From positions 7,192,001-7,256,000 of the forward strand of contig NC_083536.1 of NCBI RefSeq assembly GCF_032362555.1: a DNA stretch of 64,000 nucleotides, given 5' to 3'. The position numbers and the translations under genes were made by a program. Shown piece by piece: positions 1 through 9,247 of the stretch. The stretch's first letter is position 1; each line of letters begins with the position of its first letter. The notes under the pieces were generated by a model. That model had not been told where the DNA came from. It made no database searches and saw only the letters and a list, made by a program, of their open reading frames with translations. Origin of the DNA: Amyelois transitella (Eukaryota; Arthropoda; Insecta; Lepidoptera; Pyralidae).

Positions 1-2586
1 TCTTTTTAATTTTAAAATGAAATATTATATTATTATTTATAAAGTGGCAACGACGTCAAGGACGACTGAATTTGAAAAAGTGACAATAATAAAACTCAAA
101 AATTTTAAAGCAATAATAAGAACTGCCCAAACAAATGCAGAGATTTTAAACAAGAGGTTGTGCACGTGGTACCCGTGCAGTACAATCCACAAGATGGATT
201 GAACTCAACTGAACAAAGTGTACGAATTTAGCATATACATACTTTGCAAACGATAAATGGAAAAGGCTGAATTGCAAATACGTTCACGCTTTCACGTTCC
301 AATTAAAGGTTCCTTTGGGAAGTATATGTTAATTTCGGCAGAATCTTAACTCTCGGAAAGCGTTGACAACATATTAAAAAAAAAAACAAAAATAGTTTTT
401 GCCACCCAGATAGTGAAAACAACTGTATTTGCGCTCGAAGAGACCGGTAAATCCGCAGCGGCACGACTTCCCAAATTCAAAATGAAGCAATAACTGCCCA
501 AGTTCAGAATAAAACGATAACTACTCAAGTTCAGTCCAAGAAGAAAAAAACTATTCAAGTTTCCAAGAAAGCAACAACTATCAAAGTTTAAAACAAAACG
601 AGGTTTTTCAATAACCAACAGCTTATATTACAAGGTAGCCTTACTCAATCCTATAATTAACGGATTATTGCGGTTCATCGTCGGCTTATTTACATGTTTT
701 TACATAATTTGAACACTAAATTCTACCCTTTAAATTTTAAAATAAAATTTCATTATTTTAATAATACGGCGGCAACCCTAAGAGCTGAGGTAAAAGGGAG
801 AAAAACACTGGCGGCCAAAAGAACTTAGCTGTGGCGGCAAACTCATTCTGAATGACGTCAAGGACGACTGAATTTGAAAAAGTGACAATAATAAAAGTGT
901 CAAGAACAGAAAAGCAATAATAAGAACTGCCCAAACAAATGCAGAGATTTTAAACAAGAGGTAGTGCACGTGGCACCCGTGCAGTACAATTTGCAAGATG
1001 GATCCAACTGAACTGAACAAAGTGTACGAATTTAGCACATATTTTGCAAACGATAAATGGAAAAGGATGAATTGCAGATACGTACACGCATTCTAAGTAG
1101 TTCTAAATAAAGGTTATTTTCGAAAGTATATGTTAATATCAGCGGAATCTTAACTCGACAGAAGGCAATGAAAAAGATTAAAAAAAAAATTGCCGCCCAG
1201 ATCGTGAAAGCAACTGTATTTGCGCTCGAGGAGTCCAAAAGAGGAGGTCCAGCGCCTTTATATAGGGTCCTCAGGCGGTGAAGAGGGAGACAGGTAAGTC
1301 TTCAGAGGCACGACTTCCCAAGTTCAAAATAAAGCAATAGCTGCTCAAGTTCAGTATTAAACAATAACTACTCAGTTATTTTAAGTAACTAAAAAGTTCG
1401 TCCAAAAAGTAAAAAACTATTCAAGTTTCCAACAAAGCAACAACTATCAAAGTTTAAAACAAAACGAGGTTTTTCAAAAACTAACAGCTAATATTACGAG
1501 GTAGTCTTAGCCAATCCTAAAATTAACGGAATATTGCGGTTCACTCACCGCTAATATATGTTTTTTCATAATTTTATCTTTTTAATTTTAAAATGAAATA
1601 TAATATTATTATTTATAAAGTGGCAACGACGTCAAGGACGACTGAATTTGAAAAAGTGACAATAATAAAACTATCAAAAATTTTAAAGCAATAATAAGAA
1701 CTGCCCAAACAAATGCAGAAATTTTAAACTAGAGGCATTACACGTAGTACACGTGTAATAAAAGTCACAAGATGGATCAACTCAACTGCACAAAGTGTAC
1801 GAATTTAGCATATACTTTGCAAACGATAAATGGAAAAGGCTGAATTGCAAATTCGTTCACGCTTTCACGTTCCAATTAAAGGTTCCTTTGGGAAGTATAT
1901 GTTAATTTCTGCATAATCTTAACTCTTAGAAAGCGTTGACAAAATATTAAAAAAAAAAAAACAAAAATAGTTTTTGCCGCCCAGATTGTGAAAACAACTG
2001 TATTTGCGCTCGAACAGACCGGTAAATCCGCAGCGGCACGACTTCCCAAATTCAAAATGAAGCAATAACTGCCCATGTTCAGTATAAAACGATAACTACT
2101 CAAGTTCAGTCCAAGAAGAAAAAAACTGTTCAAGTTTCCAACAAAGCAACAACTATCAAAGTTTAAAACAAAACGAGGTTTTTCAATAACCAACAGCTTA
2201 TATTACAAGGTAGTCTTACTCAATCATAATTAACGGAATATTGCGGTTCATCGTCGGCTTATTTACATGTTTTTACATAATTTGAGCTCTAAATTCTACC
2301 CTTTATTAATACGGCGGCAACCCTAAGAGCTGCGGTAAAAGGGAGAAAAACACTGGCGGCCAAAAGTACTTGGCTGTGGCGGCAAACTCATTCTGATCGA
2401 CGTCAAGGACGATTGAATTTGAAAAAGTGACAATAATAAAAGTGTCAAGAACAGAAAAGCAATAATAAGAACTGCCTAAACAAATGCAGAGATTTTAAAC
2501 AAGAGGTAGTGCACGTGGTACCCGTGCAGTACAATCCACAAGATGGATTCAACTCAACTGAACAAAGTGTACGAATTTAGCATATA
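1..2586. repeat. Tandem host repeat array (diverged units of about 0.8 kb, two forms)
   Basis: The block starting 'aaagtggcaacgacgtcaag' recurs near 45, 840, 1620 and 2390, so units of about 0.77-0.80 kb alternate between two forms; the form at 1 returns at about 1577. Each unit has the segment GACGTCAAGGACGACTGAAT, a short ATG-initiated stretch, a GC-richer part near 'cgcccagatngtgaaa', and a degenerate run of about 28-bp repeats (consensus like CAAGTTCAGAATAAAACGAT; for example 470-600). The same units return at 4915-5208, 50573-50890 and 57848-59015 once inserted elements are removed. Reverse-strand frames across the 28-bp repeats look repetitive and are not judged coding. The family is not recognised; it could be a satellite or a decayed multicopy element. 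Confidence 0.8.
998..1096 (+). other. Small conserved ORF in host repeat unit (32 aa, unknown)
   Basis: Inside one form of the host repeat there is an ATG-to-TAA frame of 32 codons beginning MDPTELNKVYEFS and ending CRYVHAF. The same 32 residues are encoded at 58159-58257 in another unit. Units at about 185, 1770, 2542 and 58930 carry decayed versions, with early stops or changed ends. About 100 bp downstream another open stretch (KKIAAQIVKATVFALEES, near 1190) is shared between units, so the repeat may derive from a gene with exons. I do not recognise a family, and expression is unknown. Confidence 0.35.
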
Positions 2587-3064
2587 GGGTAAACCGTATA
2601 GCTATTGCCCACTTAAGGACTTCAAACACTTTGGCTTCAAATAATAAAAAAAGTATTACAAGTTTCAACCATTTATAATTTTTTTCTTATGTCTAAATAA
2701 GATCTCCATCAAAGTGTTAACGATTTTTAGTCAAAACTTACATGGCTTAGAAAATAAATAAACAAATTTAAAATTATCCAAAAATGTACAGTTATTGCCC
2801 ATTGCTTACACTAATTGCCCACATCACAGCACAGTAATTGCCCAGTACCCTTAATTGATAAATTAGACTTTGAACTTTTCTCACTCCTTCTGATGTTCTT
2901 CAAAAATGCCTTCCACCAACCATCACCTGGCCTATTTTAAAAAAACGAATTAGGACGCGGGTTTTCTTCCAAAAACTTCTGCACGGAGTCTAAAATGTAT
3001 ATTTCGAGGAAATCCTTTTCTAGCTGATATTATTATCCAATCCTCCAAACGACATTCTTCAGAC

Positions 3065-3355
3065 ATTAATAGGTATAGGTGACTAGCTGTGCCCGCAACT
3101 TCGTCCACGTGGAATAATTATTTTGGGCATTATTGAAGCCCTCAAGAATAAATAATTTTCTCTGTTTTTTCACATTTTCCATTATTTCTTTGCTCCTTAT
3201 GGTTACAGTGTGATATTATATAGCCTAAAGTCTTCCTCGATTAATGGTCTATTCAACGCAAAAAGAATTTTTCAATTCGAACCAGTAGTTCCTGAGATTA
3301 GCGCGTTCAAACAAACAAACAAACTCTTCAGCTTTATAATATTAGTATAGATGGT
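3065..3355 (+). repeat. Short interspersed repeat, RTE/SINE-like
   Basis: The sequence runs from 'gactagctgtgcccgcaac' (GCCCGCAACTTCGTCCACGT core) to 'aaacaaacaaactcttcagc' followed by TATAATATTAGTATAGAT. This layout is very common in lepidopteran genomes and is usually attributed to RTE-derived short repeats. That attribution is from recalled knowledge. Related pieces occur near 8994-9055 and 15988-16140. Exact ends and target duplication were not resolved. Confidence 0.55.
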
Positions 3356-3488
3356 CCTGTAGCAATAGATTTAAAGCTTACCTAATTGAAGTTGAAGCGC
3401 AATCAGAGTAAGAGAAGAGGGGAAAGGATATAAGATAAAATGAAAGATTTAAATTACTTTTTAAGTGTATAGGAACAAACGGGCCAAA

Positions 3489-3793
3489 CATACATACATA
3501 CATAAAATCACGCCTCTTTCCCGGAGGGGTAGGCAGAGACTACCTCTTTCCACTTGCCACGATCTCTGCATATTTCCTTCGCTTCATCCACATTCATAAC
3601 TCTCTTCATGCAAGCTCGGCGGTTTCGGGTACTTTTGACCTGACCCTTTACCAGGACGTCCTTAATTTGATCAAGATACGTTCGTCTAGGTCTTCCCACT
3701 CCGACCATTCCCTCCACACCCTCCATGTATATCTGCTTAGTCAACCAGTTTTCATTCATCCTCTCCACACGACCGAACCATCTCAAATCAAAT
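3489..3793 (-). mobile_element. 5'-truncated RTE-like LINE fragment
   Basis: It is flanked by an 8-bp direct repeat GGGCCAAA (3481-3488 and 3794-3801). The plus strand begins with CATACATACAT, the reverse complement of the TATG tail, then gives the reverse complement of the 3' end of the LINE at 53929-57245. The minus strand encodes the same C-terminal residues (...MNVDEAKEICRDRGKWKEVV, then SAYPSGKEA). So it is a 3' fragment of that RTE-like family inserted in reverse orientation inside P1. Confidence 0.85.
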
Positions 3794-3975
3794 GGGCCAA
3801 AAAATACAATAAACTTGACTCTTGTCAAACAGACATTTTTAAATTTACTTGTTCACCGAATTTATGGCGGGACGAAGGAGTTCCGCGTATGAGTTTTTAT
3901 ACATACGGTTGTCCGTTTGTTACTAACATATAATTTTATTTATTTATAGTATTTACAACTATTTAAATGTGATCC

Positions 3976-4155
3976 CTACAGTCCTAAACTGGTTTTATGT
4001 CCCAGATTTTTAATATAGTAGCGGAGAATGGACCTCGGAACACAGTATTTTTCAGCAATTTGCCTTGTAGACAAATTGTTAGAAGCATCTTGAAGAGCCT
4101 CGATAGCTTTCTGTAAATTTTCTTTGTTATATTGCACTTTTGGTGTCTTTGGCAT
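3976..4155 (-). pseudogene. N-terminal psq/HTH fragment of pogo-like transposase (P1)
   Basis: The frame starts at ATG 4155 (minus) and reads MPKTPKVQYNKENLQKAIEA through STRQIAEKYCVPRSILRYYI to a stop after about 59 residues. Residues 8-55 have the look of the psq/CENP-B-N helix-turn-helix that opens pogo and jerky-type transposases (basic start, 'A...LxxGxxSxRxIAexYxVPrSTLxxyi'). No DDE domain follows within the element, so this is a relic and could at most make a DNA-binding peptide. It would recognise sequences in its own element, perhaps the ATTGCCCA array (inference). Confidence 0.7.
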
Positions 4156-4273
4156 ACTGTAAATAAAACAATAACAGCCAATAAGATGTTGTGCATAGCG
4201 ATTGGCTACCCGCACCCACGAATTAATGTTAACAATATTTGCTACATTGTCAATATTATTGCGTGTGTTTTGC

Positions 4274-4350
4274 AAAAATATTGACAATATTACATAGTGA
4301 AAAAAATATTGACAATATTACATAGTGAAAAAAATATTGACAATATTATT
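4274..4350. repeat. Tandem repeat, about 28 bp x 2.8, with palindromic AATATTGACAATATT core
   Basis: Three successive units of AAAAATATTGACAATATTACATAGTG lie inside the P1 element, just upstream of its HTH reading frame on the minus strand. Each unit contains the near-palindrome AATATTGACAATATT, and a further AATATTTGCTACATTGTCAA block precedes them. The array could be a transposase-binding or promoter-proximal repeat, but nothing shows this directly. Confidence 0.6.
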
Positions 4351-4914
4351 GCGCGTATGCAAGCCATTAAGCTAATAAATGTGACGGCAACATTACTGAC
4401 TTAATCAAAAAATTGCCGATAATGATTGCCCTGGGCAATAACTATAGATATTAACCATGGTAATCACTAAAATTATGGTGGGCAATAACTAAAAATATGC
4501 CGAAAAACGTACAGCGATTGCCCACCGTTAAAAAACCGTTGAATCTAATCTGATTTCAAATATTTTCATTAAAAACATAACATAACACTTATGATTTCGT
4601 CATAACCATACACCAATAATGAAATATCAAATAAAATTAAAAAAAAATGAACCTCTAAGCAAATAATTCCTTAAGAAAATTGCTAAAAAGCTTACCTGTT
4701 TGAGTAACACGTTCACCCGTCTTGACAAAATATACCATTAATGTTTTTTTTTCTTCGGTGTTAACACTTATCAATTTTAAAATCTACTATAAATTGATCA
4801 TAGAGTAACCTAGTAAATTATATTCGAAACAAGTGAGAACACAACCTTTGATTCAGATTTTTTTTCTAAAAACGGGCAATCACTGCCTGTGGGCAATCAC
4901 TCTCTGGTTTACCC

Positions 4915-5208
4915 TACTTTGCAAACGATAAATAGAAAAGGCTTTATTGCAAATACGTTCACGCTTTCACGTTCAAATTATAGGTTCCTTTGGGAAGTAT
5001 ATGTTAACTTCTGCAGAATCTTAACTCTCAGAAAGCGTTGACAAAATATTAAAAAAAAAAAAACAAAAATAGTTTTTGCCGCCCAGATTGTGAAAACAAA
5101 TGTCTTTGCGCTCGAAGAGACCGGTAAATCCGCAGCGGCACGACTTCCCAAATTCAAAATGAAGCAATAACTGCCCAAGTTCAGAATAAAACGATAACTA
5201 CTCAAGTT
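4915..5208. repeat. Host repeat unit, continuation after P1
   Basis: It resumes the unit interrupted at 2586 (ctttgcaaacgataaa onward) and runs through the 28-bp repeat block until CTCAAGTT, where LINE1 begins. The matching remainder of the unit (TTCAGTCCAAGAAG...) is found 45 kb away at 50572. Confidence 0.8.
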
Positions 5209-5671
5209 TCAAGTGGAGTTTCGCGGCGCCACTGTCGCGAGTAGTATCGGATCCGTGTAAATTTATTCTTTAAAAATAGTAAACTAGTCAAGTTCGGTAA
5301 AATATTAACCCTTAACCACCTAGCATATATTTTTGTCACACGACCACCTACCATACGTCTGAGGGACCCCATAACAAAAAAAAATTTTTTTGTTAAATAT
5401 TAAGTAAAGGTATAAACTTGAATAAAAATTATGTTTGGTGCATTATTATTCTCTTCATTAAAAAAATAGGAACATGAAAATCAACAATATTTTTTTTTTA
5501 ACTTCAATAATTGGCATTATCTCTTATTTACGGTTAACTTTCTAACTGTTCTAGAAAATTACATCCACAAAAAATATTTAAAGTAATAGGCAATTATTCT
5601 TATATTTTTTTATAATTCAATTAACAAGAAATTAAAAAAAAAAAATAAAAACTCTCAATAAAAAAAATTAT

Positions 5672-6654
5672 TTAACAAAATTGCAGACGCCAAATTTAGA
5701 GCTTTTCGCGACAATTAGAACAAATTTTATTTGAGCATTCAAGGCAAATGGGCGCTTTGCATTCGAAACACATGTATTGTATCTTGCGTTTCTTTTTGTG
5801 TAGCCGTGTGGTTCCCGGCACCAATACAAAAAAGAATAGGACCACTCCATCTCTTTCCCATGGATGTCGTAAAAGGCGACTAAGGGATAGGCTTACAAAC
5901 TTGAGATTCTTTTTTTAGGCGATAGGCTAGCAACTTGTCACTATTCGAATCTCAATTCTATCTTAAAGCCAAATAGCTGAACGTGGCCTATCAGTCCGCT
6001 CAGGACTGTTGGCTCTGTCTACCCCGCAAGGGATATAGACGTGATTATATGTATGTATGTATGTATGTTTCTTTTTGCATTCACAAGTAGAACAATTCTA
6101 ACGACCTGATAATCTCTCTTCAGCAGTGCTGATGCATGGAACAGCTGCTGGAGGGGTCACGCTGATCTGGAGTATGCATCGTATGCTAACACGTATATCT
6201 CGTTGCAATTTCACGTGCCATATGCGGTCTTATTAGCTGTTCAGCAAGTTTTTTCAAAAACTTGAACCTGCTTTCAATCTTTTGTCCTAGTGTCTGCACA
6301 GACAGATCCAAAACATAGCAATTTGAGGCAAGAAATATCAAGTAATCAGTACAATATTGCCAATGGCCACCTTCGAAAGCGACGACTTATTCGAGCACCT
6401 TTGGTCTAGTAGATACACTCCAATTTTGGTTTGGTTAAAAAATAATATGATCTCCGGTTTCTTCGTCACTTCGTTGACACCTGGAGAATGGTGCATGCTT
6501 GAAACAGTGATGACTGCCTTATTTTGTTTTGGCACATATGACACTCGGAATCAGACGCACAACTTTCTTCTGGGACGTGACTAATTTCGACCGGCTCCAC
6601 ATCGCTGCATTCGTCATTTGGTATTTTTTCATCGTCTGATAAATTATTTTCCAA
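5672..6654 (-). pseudogene. piggyBac transposase remnant
   Basis: Reading on the minus strand, the start is at about 6654: MENNLSDDEKIPNDECSDVE, an acidic N-terminus typical of piggyBac. After about 36 residues the frame shifts into VPKQNKAVITVSSMHHS, NEVTKKPEIILFFNQTKIGV and LLDQRCSN, which match the late catalytic region of piggyBac ('SSMHHD...KPeii.fYNkTKgGVD.lDqmc'), so the region holding the first two catalytic aspartates has been deleted. The C-terminus, interrupted by the SINE, reads KRKIQYMCFECKAPICLECS then NKICSNCREKL and a stop at about 5700, the cysteine-rich zinc-binding tail. The position expected to carry the last aspartate (GVD) reads GVY. The protein is non-functional. Confidence 0.8.
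5799..6066 (+). mobile_element. SINE-like element copy 1 (TATG tail)
   Basis: It is flanked by the 11-bp direct repeat GTTTCTTTTTG (5788-5798 and 6067-6077). The head CCGTGTGGTTCCCGGCACC is followed by AGGACCACTCCATCTCTTTC, the core TCGTAAAAGGCGACTAAGGG, and the end GTCTACCCCGCAAGGGATAT-AGACGTGA plus (TATG)n. It is the same family as 57516-57788 but is missing the first bases of the 5' hairpin. It interrupts the piggyBac C-terminal coding region. Its 3' end resembles that of the RTE-like LINE at 53929-57245. Confidence 0.85.
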
Positions 6655-6951
6655 CCACCGCTCAATTACAGCGTCCCTAAGAAACTATAACTAAAACTAA
6701 AAACAAATATACATAACAAAAAAAATCACATAACCTCCTAACAGGGGTCTGTCAGACCTACTCTGGTATTTAACTACTCACCTAAAACAAACGCGCACAC
6801 TTCTAATCTTGACGAGCCGTTATGCGGTACTCAGGGACGCAGGGAAAAGGTACAGGAATGAACGAGCCGATACAACACTCCGGCGCAAAAATATTCACAA
6901 TAATAATATCAACAGGATCTGTGAGACGCATGGTAGGTGGTTAAGGGTTAA

Positions 6952-7382
6952 CCCTTAACCACCTACCATTACATTAATCAACATTAATCAGTGACATAAA
7001 TAGCAAATCGAAAGGACTAGTGTTATCTACAATAAATATTTAGAATTATAGACGATATAAGTGATGAAATTAGTTAACAATAAATTGGACCATAACTTGT
7101 GATAGGATAAATATTGAGTATCCACTAAATAAATTTTATAATAACAACAATTTTTAACAGTGTTTTAACAATGAGACAATAAATTAAACAGTGAATAACG
7201 CCATCTATCGGAAAGTGGCTTAATGAATTACTCGTATTAGCGCCATCTATGATTAACGACCGAAACTAGTACCAGAGTAATATTCAGTCCAAAACCCAAA
7301 GCACCGCTAGCGCCATCTCACGAGCATAACGGTTATTTCGATCAGTGTTAACTTGAGATTAAACTATTTTAAACGCAATAAA
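6952..7382 (+). other. piggyBac TIR fragment plus LINE1 5' UTR
   Basis: Immediately after the right TTAA there is another CCCTTAACCACCTACCATTA pointing the other way, as if a second piggyBac end abutted the first. From about 6980 the sequence is AT-rich and holds three spaced GCCATCT blocks (about 7200, 7241 and 7311), two of them with the full GCGCCATCT, which is characteristic of the 5' UTRs of Jockey-type LINEs. No reading frame is seen until ATG 7383. Confidence 0.6.
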
Positions 7383-7949
7383 ATGGCTTCATGTGCAGGG
7401 TGTAAACAAAGCATTCCAGACAGAGAATTCCTTAAATGTTCCCTATGTAAACAAATTTATGACCTGGACTGCGCCAATGTATCAAGCAAGCGGTTCTATG
7501 GTAGCATGACGGCAGAACATAAACTGAACTGGAAATGCCCAGCCTGTCTGTGTAAAATGCCAAAGAAAAATAATATTAACTCTCCGGCCCGACCGCCGCC
7601 ACCAGGTACAACGCACGAAGAATTATCCAAAGATAATGTAACTCTAAGACGGACACCAAAATTATAAATCAAAAATAGATGATAGCTTAATTGATCTTGA
7701 CATTGAGACTATAACGGGGCATACGCAGACCAACAAACAATCGCGCAATAGCATAGTTCCACACAGCCAAACCCAGCCAGGAAATGCTATAACCTTGGAC
7801 CAATTCAGCCAACTCCTTGATATGAAATTAGAAAAAATGAAAGAATCACTACTATCTCAAGTTAAAGAAACAATTCAAACGCAGGTAGAAAATGCAATCA
7901 AAAAGCTTCAAAACGACGCCTCAGTCGGCTCTTGTACTCTGCCGTCCGT
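7383..7949 (+). pseudogene. LINE1 ORF1, N-terminal part (PHD-like zinc finger plus coiled coil)
   Basis: It starts MASCAGCKQSIPDREFLKCS with cysteine pairs CxxC...CxxC...CxxC (CAGC, CSLC, CPAC, plus DCA), a PHD/RING-like zinc finger common at the start of ORF1 in lepidopteran Jockey/CR1-group LINEs. A frameshift near 7655 moves the frame to IDDSLIDLDIETITG and then a heptad-like stretch (LDMKLEKMKESLLSQVKETI, QTQVENAIKKLQ), a probable coiled coil for trimerisation. The frame runs to PSV where a MITE (7952-8386) is inserted. Removing the MITE and one TA continues the same frame as MTSKTINKIITFSETLTAQS (8389-8450). ORF1 is an RNA-binding chaperone in such elements. Confidence 0.7.
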
Positions 7950-7951
7950 TA

Positions 7952-8386
7952 GCTAAAAAGTCGTTAAGCCTCAAGGGGTCGATTTTGAGTTTTTGATACC
8001 ACTTTATACAGGAAAAAAATCTCTATCGATCTGTCTTAGAAACATTTTTCTATCGCTTGTAGTTTTGAAAATAGCCAACACAAATACATCGTTAAGCGAA
8101 GAAAAAAACAATAGTGAACATAGCTTTATAGACGTTAACCAACAATACTTCAGTAAAAAATCACTTTTATACCTTAACGTGGTTATGCTTTCAAAATTAT
8201 CGCTATAGTTACATTGCAATAATAACATTATCCTTTTTTACCACATTAAAGAATCGTAAAGATCTTTTAGTTACTATTCAGTTAGGTTTACTGTTTAAAT
8301 TGCAAATAAATATACTAAGCTATAAAAACGTTTTCCCAAAATAAAACACTTTATGAACGTTAAAATCAGTTAACGACTTTTTAGCG
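7952..8386. mobile_element. MITE of Tc1/mariner type with CGTTAA motifs
   Basis: Ends are GCTAAAAAGTCGTTAA at left and CGCTAAAAAGTCGTTAA at right (read inward). TA occurs on both sides (7950-7951 and 8387-8388). CGTTAA or TTAACG recurs internally (near 7961, 8090, 8142, 8172, 8358 and 8369). There is no coding potential: the short frames found on both strands look like chance. Excising it with one TA restores the LINE1 ORF1 frame (PSV then MTSKTINK), strong support for the borders. Confidence 0.8.
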
Positions 8387-8388
8387 TA

Positions 8389-8616
8389 TGACCAGTAAAA
8401 CCATAAATAAAATTATTACTTTTTCTGAGACGTTAACCGCCCAAAGCGATTGACGTAAGTAAAATAAAAATTACAAATACAATACTATAATAACGCTTAG
8501 CATCAATACCATACAAAATCCCCGCTAATCACTCTGGCACCCCACCCCGCGCGACCTGTCATTTTAGTGTCGCTTGCGCTATCAACGAGGGAGGACGTCC
8601 CGCTGAATTTCCCGCC
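8389..8616 (+). other. LINE1 ORF1 piece and left flank of Sola-like element S1
   Basis: Positions 8389-8450 continue ORF1 of LINE1 in frame until TGA. The rest is AT-rich, turning GC-rich from about 8520 (CACCCCGCGCGACCTG), which looks like the promoter/5' UTR of the S1 gene whose ATG is at 8617. The left terminus of S1 was not identified with certainty; it should lie near 8450 because LINE1 ORF1 resumes only at 20820. Confidence 0.45.
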
Positions 8617-8636
8617 ATGGCTGAAGAAAAACAAAG

Positions 8637-9247
8637 GTAAACTACTTTATTTTTAATTTTAGTGATTTGTTTTAAATGAAACTCGTGTTACGTAAAAGGT
8701 TTTGATTTTGCTACGCTTTCGCATGATAAGCGATCCCGGACGCGGTCTATGTTGACCTATTTAGTCACAGATTTGGTTGCATCGTTATGTTTTGCTTATG
8801 TATTTTTTATAAAGGTCTATGGGTGTGATTTATTTCGTCTGCGGGTACGAAACTTGCGACGACGGCCGGAGCGCGGCGGGGCGGGGCGAAGGCGCCACTT
8901 GGTTAAGTTTTGAGGACTATGCGCAGTTCCGAGCCGAACGCTGGTTGTAAGAAGATAGTTGAAGGTCCCGAGAGTGACATAGGCTACTTTCTTGCTCGCG
9001 ACTTCATCCACGTAAAAACTATTTTACGCGGGCGAAGCCGCGGGAAACAGCTATTATTTGAATAAACTAAACGATGCTTCACGTACGTCACGTGAACGCG
9101 CGAGCCGCGAAACCAAACTAGTTGTTCTCGTCGCTCCGCGCCGCCCGCCGCCCGTGTCTCGCTCGATTTTCGTACCCGCAGACCAAAGTGGGTAACTTAT
9201 GTAATCTATGGTTCTACGTTCCTTGCATTTGTTTTTCATTTTTACAG
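8637..9247 (+). other. S1 first intron, holding short repeat pieces
   Basis: It is bounded by GT (8637) and AG (9247). It contains a perfect 16-bp inverted repeat GTCTGCGGGTACGAAA (8837-8852) and TTTCGTACCCGCAGAC (9168-9183), about 315 bp apart, around a GC-rich core. Near 8994-9055 there is a fragment like other lepidopteran short repeats (CTCGCGACTTCATCCACGT ... GGCGAAGCCGCGGGAAACAG). The inverted repeat may mark a small MITE within the intron. Confidence 0.45.

Larger units (their letters stand above)
2587..4914 (-). mobile_element. pogo-type DNA transposon P1, internally deleted, with TA target duplication
   Basis: The element interrupts a host repeat unit: the uninterrupted sequence agcatatactttgc is split as agcataTA / TActttgc, giving a TA duplication. 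Ends are GGGTAAACCGTATAGCTATT at left and, read inward from the right, GGGTAAACCAGAGAGTGATT. Both ends are rich in the motif ATTGCCCA (near 2604, 2794, 2814 and 2837, and inverted or direct near 4428, 4478, 4517, 4875 and 4891). Only the N-terminal DNA-binding part of a transposase remains (3976-4155, minus). Two later insertions lie inside (3065-3355 and 3489-3793). TA duplication plus a psq-like helix-turn-helix fits the pogo branch of Tc1/mariner. Confidence 0.85.
5309..6947 (-). mobile_element. piggyBac-type transposon, internally deleted
   Basis: TTAA duplications lie at 5305-5308 and 6948-6951. Terminal inverted repeats are CCCTTAACCACCTAGCATAT at left and CCCTTAACCACCTACCATGC at right (read inward). 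The minus strand keeps the N-terminus, a piece of the middle and the cysteine-rich C-terminus of a piggyBac transposase, but the catalytic core is missing. A SINE (5799-6066) sits in the C-terminal coding part. It lies in the 5' UTR of LINE1. It is non-autonomous. Confidence 0.85.

Noticed and set aside
346..618. Reverse-strand frames with repeating LNLGSYCFILNLGS-like residues (also 1876-2193, 4978-5205, 50475-50660).
   Set aside because: They lie over a degenerate 28-bp tandem repeat and owe their pattern to it; frames differ between units and have no recognisable domain.
4274..4350. Regular 28-bp repeats considered as a CRISPR-like array.
   Set aside because: No unique spacers between units; it is a plain short tandem repeat in a eukaryotic transposon.
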